Below are positions 46,094-54,900 of a stretch of 64,000 nt of DNA, in pieces. The position numbers and the translations under genes are program-made. Within the stretch, counting starts at the first letter, position 1. Every line of letters starts with the position of its first letter. The notes below the pieces were generated by a model, which was not told where the DNA came from, ran no database searches, and saw only the letters and a program-made list of their open reading frames with translations. This stretch comes from Acidobacteriota bacterium (GTDB lineage: Bacteria; Acidobacteriota; Terriglobia; Acidiferrales; UBA7541), in contig JAJPIE010000075.1 of the NCBI GenBank assembly GCA_021324935.1, positions 62,001 to 126,000 of the forward strand, written 5' to 3'.

Positions 46094-46987
46094 ATGACTC
46101 CGTCCACACACGTAGAAGTCCCTCCCGAAGTCCAACCGACGCCACAGCCGAAAGTCACAACGATTGTCCTGGAGCAACCGAAAGCCAAGCCTGAAGCCGC
46201 CGCAGCATTGCGAAAACAGTACGAGGATGGCACGTTTCAATCCTCGGTGATCGAACTGAACCGCATGAAGAGCAGTTCCAGAACAATCGACATTCTGATT
46301 TCCCTCCTTGTCAATGTCACACTTTTGGCCGGGCCCGTTCTTGCTGGACTTTATTTCACCGATACCATCAACCTGAAGCAGTTCGCAACCACATTCTTGA
46401 TTGCACCGCCTCCGCCGCCACCGCCACCGCCGGCGCCCGTGGTTGCTGCGGCAAAGGCGCCGCAGATCCACCGGGTCTTTGAGAATGCCGGCAAACTGCT
46501 GGCTCCAGCCGCGATTCCGCGGCAGATTGCGCAAATTAAGGAAGCGCCGATTCCCGATGATGCGGGGATCGGCGGAGTGCCGGGGGGAGTGCCCGGCGGC
46601 GTGGCTGGCGGCAGCATGGGCGGCGTGATCGGCGGGGTGATTGGCGGAGTGCGCACAACTGCGGAAGCGCCGATAGCGCCAAAAGAGAAGCCCAAGGCGC
46701 CAGTCCGCGTTGGCGGCCGGGTCCGCGAACCCCAGTTGATCAAGCGCGTGGAACCCAGCTACCCGGCGCTGGCGCGCCAGGCGCACATCCAAGGCACGGT
46801 CTTGATCGACGCCGTGCTGGATGAAAATGGGAATGTGGTGGAGATGAAGGTAGTTTCCGGCCATCCCTTGCTCATCGACGCAGCAGTGAGCGCCGTAAAG
46901 CTATGGAAGTATCAACCCACCTATCTGAATGATCAGCCGGTGCCGGTGCAGATGAATATCACGGTGACCTTCCGGCTGTCGCAATAG
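46094..46987 (+). CDS. TonB-family energy transducer
   Basis: A 297-residue TonB-like protein. A membrane helix at about 66-88 is followed by a run of nine prolines (105-113), a Gly-rich repeat (158-186, GGVPGGVPGG-type) and a C-terminal TonB domain (about 215-297, with RVEPSYPALARQAHIQGTV). It carries 65 residues before the helix, so its N-terminus is longer than in classical TonB. ATG 46094 has GGAGG 8 bp upstream, preferred to the ATG at 46079. It couples proton motive force to outer-membrane processes. No ExbB/ExbD genes are nearby. Confidence 0.88.
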   Translation: MTPSTHVEVPPEVQPTPQPKVTTIVLEQPKAKPEAAAALRKQYEDGTFQSSVIELNRMKSSSRTIDILISLLVNVTLLAGPVLAGLYFTDTINLKQFATTFLIAPPPPPPPPPAPVVAAAKAPQIHRVFENAGKLLAPAAIPRQIAQIKEAPIPDDAGIGGVPGGVPGGVAGGSMGGVIGGVIGGVRTTAEAPIAPKEKPKAPVRVGGRVREPQLIKRVEPSYPALARQAHIQGTVLIDAVLDENGNVVEMKVVSGHPLLIDAAVSAVKLWKYQPTYLNDQPVPVQMNITVTFRLSQ

Positions 46988-47075
46988 AGCTTGATCGAGG
47001 TTGGACGGAGAGGCGGGGCAAGGCAGTTTGGGCTTGCCCCGCTCCTATTTTGCAAGCGTGAGCCTCGCAAAGGCT

Positions 47076-47975
47076 CTAGGACCCCGGATTGAAACCTCTT
47101 CCGGATTTATCCAGATACTTCACCAGCAAAACTTCGTTTCCTTTTTCGTTGTAGATCAGGTCGTCCACAAGCCGTTTGGCCATCAGGATGCCGAAGCCCC
47201 CGGGGCGTTTGCCCTGCGCTTCGCGGGCCGCCATATGCTTGAAGGGATCGTCTTCCGGATTGGCGATGGCGCTGTGCTGCAGTTCTTCCAGGGAAAAGCC
47301 CTGCCCGGGATCTTTCACGCGGCAGAGCACCATGCGCCTGGTGCGCACGTAACTGACTTCCACGTGCTGCGTGGGATCGAACCTGGCGCCATGCTCCATG
47401 GCATTGAGCAGCATTTCGCGGAAGGCGGTGGCCACTTCCTCGGTTTCGGCATCGGGCAAGTGGGAAGCTTCGCGGTAGAACTGCAAAAGGCGGTTGGCAG
47501 TGGCGAGGTCACAGCGGACGCAGAGTCGAATCCAGTTGGGAACCACGGAGAGGACTTCGATTCCGTCGTCCCAATAGGGCTCGTTCATCGCGATGCGGAC
47601 CATCTCCTCGAGACGTTCGGTGGAGAAAGGCCGCGAAAAATAACTGAACGCGCGTTCCCGGATCGCGACCAGCACGTCGCCGGGCGTGAACTCGTCGGTG
47701 ATGATGATCAGCCGCGTGTGCGGCCGCACCAGACGCAGTTTGCGCAGCAACTCGAGGTCTTCTTTGCTCGTGGTACCCTCGCCGGTAACGACCAGGTCGT
47801 ACGGCCGTGCCTTGGCCATCTCCAACGCTTCCGCGTTGTTGGCCGCCACCTGCGCTTCCCAACTTTCCTGCTCGAACACGTTCGTCAGCAGCCGGTTCAA
47901 CTCCGGATTTGAATCGACGATCAAAGCGCGACGATTGGCTATCTGGACGGGAGAAGGGGGAACGGAATCGGGCAT
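47076..47975 (-). CDS. Degenerate receiver fused to RsbW-like ATPase domain
   Basis: A 299-residue cytoplasmic protein. Residues about 16-130 have a receiver fold (RRALIVDSNPELNRLL...LIIITDE...YFSRPF), but the phospho-acceptor aspartate position is a glycine in YDLVVTGEG and the conserved lysine is an arginine. The C-terminal half is a GHKL ATPase of the serine-kinase/anti-sigma type (FREMLLNAMEHGARFDP, VKDPGQGF, GGFGILMAKRLVDDL). A partner-switching regulator fits best; no anti-anti-sigma gene is adjacent. Confidence 0.82.
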   Translation of the reverse strand: MPDSVPPSPVQIANRRALIVDSNPELNRLLTNVFEQESWEAQVAANNAEALEMAKARPYDLVVTGEGTTSKEDLELLRKLRLVRPHTRLIIITDEFTPGDVLVAIRERAFSYFSRPFSTERLEEMVRIAMNEPYWDDGIEVLSVVPNWIRLCVRCDLATANRLLQFYREASHLPDAETEEVATAFREMLLNAMEHGARFDPTQHVEVSYVRTRRMVLCRVKDPGQGFSLEELQHSAIANPEDDPFKHMAAREAQGKRPGGFGILMAKRLVDDLIYNEKGNEVLLVKYLDKSGRGFNPGS

Positions 47976-48081
47976 GAAACCCTCGGCGGTGGTTTCCTGT
48001 GGAACTGGTCCTAAAAGGCAGGGGTTAGGATGCTTGAAGAACCCCGGACGCGCAAGCGCTCTTACGTGCCCCGCCGAAGGC

Positions 48082-49290
48082 CTACGACAACTCGCTGGTC
48101 ATCAGGAACAGCGGTTTCATCTCGAAACTCTTGAATACCGGGCGCAAGCGCTCGGTGCTGTAATGCTCCTTGATGTTAATGAACTTTTTCGTGGCTGTGA
48201 CGGTTTCAATCGGCATGTTGTCGTAGCGGCCGTTCTTCAGCACGACTAGACGGCCGTGGATGCGGTTGAGGAGCAGGTCCAGCGCCAGGTTGCCGTACGC
48301 CATCGGCACGATGGAATCGATGGCGTCGGGGTCGCCGCAGCGCACCAGATAGCCGAGTTTCTGGTTGATGCACTCGATTTTCTTGCCCTTGTTGAATTTC
48401 GGCGAAAGCTCCGTAAGCTCCTCGGCAACCAGGTCCCCGATGCCGCCAAGTTTCTTGTGGCCGAAAGCGTCGGCCGCTTCTTTCTGGAAGACCATTTCCC
48501 CGCCCTCGAACATCGCACCCTCGGAAACCAGCACGATGGCGTAGCGGCTGGGGTTCCGGTTGCGGTCGTTCGCCAGGAGCTCGGTGAGCTGGTCGATCTT
48601 GAATTTGTGTTCGGGGATCACGCAGCGGTGCGCGGCGCCGGCCATTGTGGGCAGCATGGCGGTGAAGCCCGCATAGCGGCCAAAAACCTCGAGGACCATG
48701 AAGCGTTCGTGAGAGCCGGCCGAGGTGCGCAGCGCGTTGGTCATTTGAATCGTGCGGGTGATGCAGGTGCTGAAGCCGATACAGTAATCCGTGCCAGGCA
48801 CGTCGTTGTCCATGGTCTTGGGAATGGCCACCACGCGCACGCCCTCCTGATAGAGGCGCACCCCGTAGCTCAGCGTGTCGTCGCCGCCGATCGGTATCAT
48901 GTACTCGATGCCCAGCCACGCCAGATTCTTGAGCACTTCCACGGTTAAATCGTTTTTCTCGGCGTTATATTCGGATTTGAGATGGTCGGGAACGCTGCTT
49001 TTGCTGACCCGGGCAGGATTGGTTCGCGACGAGTGGAGAAAGGTACCGCCGGTGCGGCCGGCGCGATTCACGACGTCTTCGGTGAGCCGCTGAAAATTGT
49101 TCGAGTTGTCGTAATTCTCGTCGCGGACCATGTCCACCAACCCGGCCCAACCGCGGCGGATCCCGATGACTTCATAACCTTCACGCAACGCGCGAAACGT
49201 GACCGCGCGGATGGCCGGGTTGAGTCCCGGCACGTCACCCCCCCCAGTCAGGATTCCGATTACGCCCTTCTTCACGTTGATGTTCGCCAT
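48082..49290 (-). CDS. 6-phosphofructokinase, pyrophosphate-type residues
   Basis: A 402-residue group II-like phosphofructokinase that phosphorylates fructose 6-phosphate. GGDD at 135-138 and PKTMDND at 157-163 carry Asp and Lys where ATP-dependent enzymes have two glycines. In the family these residues specify pyrophosphate as phosphate donor, making the reaction reversible. Other motifs: ILTGGGDVPGLN and EVFGRYAGFTA. PPi use is inference from these two sites. It stands alone on the minus strand. Confidence 0.92.
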   Translation of the reverse strand: MANINVKKGVIGILTGGGDVPGLNPAIRAVTFRALREGYEVIGIRRGWAGLVDMVRDENYDNSNNFQRLTEDVVNRAGRTGGTFLHSSRTNPARVSKSSVPDHLKSEYNAEKNDLTVEVLKNLAWLGIEYMIPIGGDDTLSYGVRLYQEGVRVVAIPKTMDNDVPGTDYCIGFSTCITRTIQMTNALRTSAGSHERFMVLEVFGRYAGFTAMLPTMAGAAHRCVIPEHKFKIDQLTELLANDRNRNPSRYAIVLVSEGAMFEGGEMVFQKEAADAFGHKKLGGIGDLVAEELTELSPKFNKGKKIECINQKLGYLVRCGDPDAIDSIVPMAYGNLALDLLLNRIHGRLVVLKNGRYDNMPIETVTATKKFINIKEHYSTERLRPVFKSFEMKPLFLMTSELS

Positions 49291-49422
49291 GATGCCCAGA
49301 CCGCCTCAGTATAGGTTAACAAAACAAATGATTATGGACGCTTCCAGGCGTTTTCGGAAGGGGCACCCATCCATGAAATTACCCGCACGGAGCCATCGAA
49401 ATTTTCGCTCGCGGCGTGCGGC

Positions 49423-50004
49423 TCACGGCTCGATTCGCGTGCCCAGCACACTCAGAATATTCGCCAGCCACGCCGGATGCGCGGGCCACGCCGGTCCGCT
49501 CACCAGATTGCCGTCCACCACCGCTTCGGTCATGGCCACTTCCACATAGGTGCCGCCGCCGCGCGCCACCTCCGGCGAAACGGCGGGATAGCAACTGCAC
49601 TTCTTTCCTTCCAACACTCCCGCGGCGGCCAAAACCTGCGCGCCGTGGCAAAGCGCGGCGATCGGCTTCTTCGCGTTCGCGAAATGCCGCACGATCTCCA
49701 GCACCCTGGCATTCAGCCGGATGTACTCCGGCGCGCGGCCTCCGGGAACTATCAGCGCGTCATAATCCTCTGCGCGCACGCTGTCGAACGTGGCATTCAG
49801 CGAAAAATTGTGGCCGCGCTTTTCCGAATATGTCTGATCGCCTTCGAAGTCGTGGATCGCCGTGCGCACCACGTCGCCGGCTTTTTTGCCGGGACACACA
49901 GCATGCACCGTGTGGCCCACCATGAGCAGTGCCTGAAAGGGCACCATCACTTCGTAGTCCTCAACATAATCGCCAACCAACATCAGAATGTTCTTGCCGG
50001 CCAT
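49423..50004 (-). CDS. DJ-1/PfpI family protein
   Basis: A 193-residue cysteine-dependent protein of the DJ-1/PfpI class. The nucleophile is C119 in AALCHGAQ with H120 next to it, and E15 in DYVEDYE supports it. The VPGGRAPEY segment is typical. Possible activities are deglycase, glyoxalase or peptidase. ATG 50004 has GGAGG 5 bp upstream; the longer frame was rejected. Confidence 0.9.
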   Translation of the reverse strand: MAGKNILMLVGDYVEDYEVMVPFQALLMVGHTVHAVCPGKKAGDVVRTAIHDFEGDQTYSEKRGHNFSLNATFDSVRAEDYDALIVPGGRAPEYIRLNARVLEIVRHFANAKKPIAALCHGAQVLAAAGVLEGKKCSCYPAVSPEVARGGGTYVEVAMTEAVVDGNLVSGPAWPAHPAWLANILSVLGTRIEP

Positions 50005-50230
50005 GGCTGCCTCCGGGAAAAGCAAAGCATAACAGAAGCGGGAACACACGGCGTCAAGACGGGAAGGCGCGGGAGGGCAGAAATCCTTCTCAATTCGATA
50101 CGCAAGAAGAAGAGCTTGGGGTAAGGTGAGACGCTGGCGGTTCAAATTGCGTGAAAATCCATTCGCCATGCACCATCTGCTCTATTTCAAAGCATTACGA
50201 AGCCAGGAAATGCGGCTGAAGTGCCTGGTT

Positions 50231-50246
50231 CGGCATGCCGGTTGCT
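50231..50246 (+). promoter_or_regulatory. Sigma-54-like promoter of the short TonB-domain gene
   Basis: CGGCAT-GCCGG-TTGCT keeps the essential GG and GC 12 bp apart and the TTGC box, with two mismatches in the -24 box. It lies about 30 bp ahead of the GTG at 50276. The other TonB-domain gene has a full-consensus site in a similar place, which strengthens this weaker match. Confidence 0.55.
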
Positions 50247-50275
50247 ATTGTTCCGGGTAAGTGGAGGTTTATCTC

Positions 50276-50647
50276 GTGCTCGTCCATGGAAAGGGCCCAC
50301 GCTCTCTTATTCAAGTCTCCTGCTCCGTCCTATTAACCGCATTCCTTTTTCAGTTCCTTGGCATATCCCGCGCCGCCGCGCAGTTCGGGGCATCGGATGC
50401 AACGCGGCGCATCAAAATGGCGGTGAAGCCTGAGTATTCGGATTTGGCCAAGCGGCTCAAACTCTCCGGAGTGGTTCGCGTGGAAGTGATCGTGGGCCCC
50501 GAAGGCAAAGTGAAAAGGGCCAAGGTGCTCGGCGGGCATCCCGTGCTGGCGCTGGACGCCGAAAAAGCCGCGATGCTCACGGAGTTTGAGCCCGCCCCGA
50601 AGGAAACCACGCAGGTCATCGAGTTCCGCATTGGCCCCGCAAACTGA
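50276..50647 (+). CDS. Short exported protein with TonB C-terminal domain
   Basis: A 123-residue protein made of an N-terminal signal or anchor (SLIQVSCSVLLTAFLFQFLGISRAAAQ) and a TonB-type C-terminal domain (KMAVKPEYSDLAKRLKLSGVVRVEVIVGPEGKV), with no proline-rich spacer. GTG 50276 has GGAGG 8 bp upstream and is preferred to the GTG 15 bp earlier. Without a spacer it cannot span the periplasm like classical TonB; it may be a periplasmic adaptor. Confidence 0.78.
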   Translation: MLVHGKGPRSLIQVSCSVLLTAFLFQFLGISRAAAQFGASDATRRIKMAVKPEYSDLAKRLKLSGVVRVEVIVGPEGKVKRAKVLGGHPVLALDAEKAAMLTEFEPAPKETTQVIEFRIGPAN

Positions 50648-50736
50648 TCCCTAAAATCCCCCCGCGCCGCCAGTTTCTTTTCAAAAATAAAAAGAAGCGG
50701 AGTCACCCACGCTCCTTCCCGTGAACCTTTTCGGTT

Positions 50737-50785
50737 CTTCCTTTACTTCCTTGGGTGCTTACCTCTTTGCTTCGTTCTTTACTGA
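50737..50785. repeat. T/C-rich tract, copy 3
   Basis: A pyrimidine-rich string with TTTACTTCCTTG and CTTTGCTTCGTT, similar to tracts near 30042 and 34681. It overlaps the end of the HAD-family gene (stop at 50779). Confidence 0.4.
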
Positions 50786-51588
50786 ACGGTCGTCGGATTC
50801 GGCATGGCATTGTCTTCGATGGTCAGCATATCCGTCCGAATTTTGTCCCACTCGCGGAGCATGAGCCCCCGCGAAGCGAAGAAGCGGCGGATTTCGGGCG
50901 AATCCCAGTGCATTACTTCCTCGAGCACCGGCACCAGCACGCTCATGGCGTTGTCGCTCAAAACCGTGCGGCGCGCGATGCGCGAGATGAATTTCGCCTC
51001 GGATACGGCGATGGTCAGGCCATCGTACTGGTTCACGTGCATCATCACGGGCAGGTCGGAGCTGCCGTCGCCCATGTAGATGATGTGGTCGTGACTAATG
51101 CCAAGCGTCGCGCGGATTTCCTCGAGTACGGTGATTTTGCCCCAACCGGCCGATGCGCGCACGATCGATTCCACTTCCCCAGTCGCTTCGTTGTACCGGA
51201 ACTTCGTGCCGAAGATGTGCTCCGGCGGCACGATACCCTCAAGGGCCGACTGAATAATCTCCTGCGGCGCCGCGGAAATCACATAGAAGGAAAATTTGTA
51301 GCTGCCCGAGATGCTTTCGAGCGACTTGGCAAACAGGTCCACGTCGTGCTTCAGCCGGATGCGTTTGCCGGTTTCCACCAAATGCTCCTTCCGCACTCGG
51401 CGGAAGTCGGGGTCGTGCAGGATGAGATAGGAAAGCTCGGCGCCCTGCTGGACCAGGTTCATCTCCGAAAGCCCTTTCACCTTGTCGTGAAATCCGTGGA
51501 ATCCGATCAACTCGCTCAGAACGACACCCGAGTCGTTGAAACTCAAGGTCTGGTCAAAATCGCTGGCCAGAAGGTATTGCTTAATCAT
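50779..51588 (-). CDS. HAD-superfamily phosphatase
   Basis: A 269-residue HAD hydrolase of the SerB-like (subclass IB) group. Motif I is ASDFDQTLS (D10, D12), motif II is in YVISAAP, and motif IV is [10 protein letters not shown] helical cap sits between I and II. Substrates of this group are small phosphomonoesters such as phosphoserine or phosphocholine; which one applies here is not clear. Confidence 0.85.
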   Translation of the reverse strand: MIKQYLLASDFDQTLSFNDSGVVLSELIGFHGFHDKVKGLSEMNLVQQGAELSYLILHDPDFRRVRKEHLVETGKRIRLKHDVDLFAKSLESISGSYKFSFYVISAAPQEIIQSALEGIVPPEHIFGTKFRYNEATGEVESIVRASAGWGKITVLEEIRATLGISHDHIIYMGDGSSDLPVMMHVNQYDGLTIAVSEAKFISRIARRTVLSDNAMSVLVPVLEEVMHWDSPEIRRFFASRGLMLREWDKIRTDMLTIEDNAMPNPTTVQ

Positions 51589-51921
51589 TTTAGGTCTTGC
51601 TCCTTTGTAGGTTCGCCCTCATTTTGAGGGCCTCCTGTGCGCCCGCCGCTTGCGGGCCGGAACCGGGCTGGCAGCTCGGTATTGCCTCTCCTATCCACGT
51701 TAACCAAAACCAGCCGGAACCCCATCACGCATTATTTTGATGAGTTTCATGCACGGAATACGTGAATGGGTGGTTATAACTAGATCAGATGCGGCGGAAG
51801 GGTAAACGGTTGAAGAAAAACGAGTTAGAAAAGGAAATAGCCTGGAATCAGGAGCTTGCAAGGGGCCAGATCCATGCCGCGGATCGCGAAGAAAAAGCGA
51901 TAAATTGCTGCGGAAACAGTC
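51589..51921. other. Gene-free spacer with two hairpins
   Basis: These 333 bp lie upstream of the HAD gene and downstream of the large multihaem gene. GCCCTC-ATTTT-GAGGGC (51615-51631) and GCCCGC-CGCTT-GCGGGC (51641-51657) are perfect 6-bp hairpins. The rest includes AT-rich sequence near 51720-51780 that could hold the HAD promoter. A Lys/Glu-rich frame from 51789 has no binding site and runs into the neighbouring gene, so I do not call it. Confidence 0.5.
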
Positions 51922-54900
51922 CTAGTAGCCGCCGGAGAGCCAGATGCGCACCCGGCTTAGCCAGCTTGCCGCGGGAGACGCAGGGGAAGCCGTGTTTTGC
52001 TGCTCTTCCGGTTCATCTGTGACCGTATAGACCTGCCCATTCCGAAGGTAGAGCCGCTGGGACTCCTCCAGGGTCATCGGGCGAGCGCCGCGGCGGCCGA
52101 AGGCGGCAAGTTGATTGCCGGACTCGTCCACGGCGCGGTCGCGGTCAATGCCCTTGGAGATCGCCAGCGCGGGGCCCTTCGTGCGCGCCGTGGCGATCAG
52201 TTTTGGCGTGGGACGCGGATTGAAGCCGGAGAAATGTGCGGGGTCGTCCCAGGGAGAAACAATCTGCAAGACGCGCATGCCGTTTTTGCCGTCGGCCACA
52301 AAGGCGAATGCGCTGCCGGCCACCATGCCGATTTTCACGTCGTTGACATCGTTCATCTGGCCATTGGCCGTGAACATCTGATCGAGTTTTGGCAACTCGG
52401 GTTTTTCCACGTCCACAATGCCCAGGCCTTGCTTCCCGGCGGAGACATAAGCGTAGGTGCGGGCGACGTAAACATTCCGCGCGTCCTGGAACGCCACCAG
52501 TGCATTGGGAACCGGCTTGGGCTCCGCGAGATTGGTCACATCGAGAGTTCTCAGGCCGTCACGATCCGCAACAAACGCATAGCGGAATTGCACCGTAACC
52601 GCGCGCGGATTGTTCAGTACCGGTGCCCCGATCGTAGCCGTGATTTTCGGCGCCAGCGGATTGTCGAGATCTACGACGACGAGCGCTTTGTCCGTCAGCA
52701 CGTAGGCATACGTGCCGACGATAATGACGCGGCGCGCGCCGGTGAGTGCGCCGCCGGGATTGAAGGTCAGGCCGCGCTGCAAAAAATTATTGGCGGGATT
52801 GCCGTCGAGCAACGTACCCACGCCGGGGCTTTTGGCTTTCAAGCTGGGATTGCCGATGATGATCAGACCCTCTTCCCGGTCCGCGACATAAAGAAAGCCG
52901 TAAATCAGGTGAATGGGCTGCTCTTCGTTTTCCTTGACTCTTGTGCGCAGCGGGTCTACGCCAAGCGTCGTTGGCGAGGCGACGGAAACCGCGTCCCTGG
53001 TTGGAACATAGAACCGCTGGCCCAGCGGCGAGACCGGTGCGGTGGTTATGCGTTCGGAAAAGCCTTTATTATCGATGTTGGCGATGTCGTAAACGCGCAG
53101 CCCGCCTTTGCCGTTTGCCGTGTACGCGTATTCGCCGCGCGCCTGAATATCGAGCACTGTGCCTTCGTGTGCGGCGATGGGATGCAATGCGCGGCCGTGC
53201 TCCACAAATTTCTTGAAATTATCGGGGTACGCAAGACGCTGCAAGTCGCTGCCATAAATGGCTTCCGGCTCGTCGTGTTCGGCGACGGTAATCGCTTCGA
53301 AGCCTTTTTTGCCGGTGGCCACGTAGATGTAGCGGCCCATAAAGTTCATGAAATTCGTGCCTTGCAGCAGCAACTGCGCCATCCAGGCGTTGTTGTCGTT
53401 TTCCCTCGAGACGTGGCAGTCGCTGCACTGCTTGGTTTCCCGGGCGCGCACGGTGTGCGGCACAAACGTGCTGAACGCCTGGCCGGAAAAACCTTCGGCG
53501 GAAATCGTTTGTTGCGTGTAGTAGAGCCATTCGCGGTTCGCATTTTGCGAACTGACCAGAATGGCGCAGGAGGAGCGCGCCGGCGCGATGCGATGCCCGG
53601 TTACCGTGCCGTCGACGCCGAGAAAATAGGCGTCATCTCGCAGGACCTGGAAGTTGTAGCTGGTGTAGTTGCGCGTCAGTAGGCCTTCGTTGTGCAGCAT
53701 GCGCCGCCGCGCGTCGGCGGTCATCTGCAGGTGGCAGCCAAAACACGTGGGGGCCCACGAGGAGTGGCAAGCGTAGCAGGTCATTGAAGCGTTGGCGTGC
53801 GCGAGTTGCGAATCGTCCGCGGGCGCCTGCGAAAACGCGGCGCCGTCCTTCTTCATCAGCTTGGCGCGCAGCGATTTCAGGCTGAAATGCACGTTACCCG
53901 GAGTGATAGTATCCTTTGTTTGCACCACCTCCCACTCGACGTTTTCCTCGGTCATGGAGCGCTGGAACAGTTTGTCTCCGCGCCATTCGAAGCGCCGCAG
54001 GCCAAAAGGCGTGCGCAGTGCCTCCAAATAACGACCCCGGGGCTCGCCCGCGCGCGGCGCATCCGGCGCTGCCGGCCCAGAAGTGACCAGCGTGGCCTTT
54101 TGCCGGATGGTGCCGTGGCAATCGACGCAATCGATTTCGACGGCGGCGCGCGGCTCGCCATAGATTTTCCCGTTGCCGTGGTTGTCCTGCACAAAGTGGC
54201 AGTCCACGCATTGCATGCCTTTTTCCAGGTGAATGTCGGCCAGGTGCACCGCTTTCTGGAAGCGTTGCGGATCGTCAAAGGCGATCGGCTTGCCGTCCTT
54301 GTCGAGCCAGTTGCCTTTCCGGTCGTGGCTGTAAACGCCCCGGAACACCCAGCCGTGGCCATGGAAATCGGCGAACTGCGTCGTTTTCAGCTTGGCGTTG
54401 AATTCCGGGCTGCCAGTGTCGTCCAGAAATTTTTCCTGCCCCCAAAGCCCGCGGGCAGCCGCGGCTTCCGGATTGCGCAGCGAAGACTGGTAGCGCTCCT
54501 CCTCGCTGGGATTGCGCTGCTCCGGCGGATACATTTTGTCGCCGTCGATTTCGTTGTCCCACCAGGTGACGCCGTAATAGGTGGTGAGCATGTTTGTGCC
54601 GGGGTGGACATGGCAGACCATGCACTGGCTGGAGGGAATCGCGCGCGTGAACGCGTGCTTAATGGGATGGCCCGGCTGGTTTTTGGGAATCGTCGGATCG
54701 ATCGAAGCGCTGTAGGCCAGATGTCCGTATTTCGCGTAGCCCGCCGAATGCGCCGGGTCGCGATCGTTGGCGTAAATCACGTGGCAGGCGGAGCAACCGC
54801 TGGAACGGTAATCGCCCGGATGATCGTCCGTGCCGGGTAACGAAAGCACTGGATCGACGAGGCGCGTTTTCTGCAAGCCCAGAAATACGGGATCGGTACG

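Noticed and set aside
51789..52022. Lys/Glu-rich 77-codon frame
   Set aside because: No ribosome binding site, and its second half is antisense to the end of the multihaem gene.
51997..53682. Long plus-strand open frame of 561 codons
   Set aside because: Antisense to the multihaem/LVIVD gene; no binding site and no motif.
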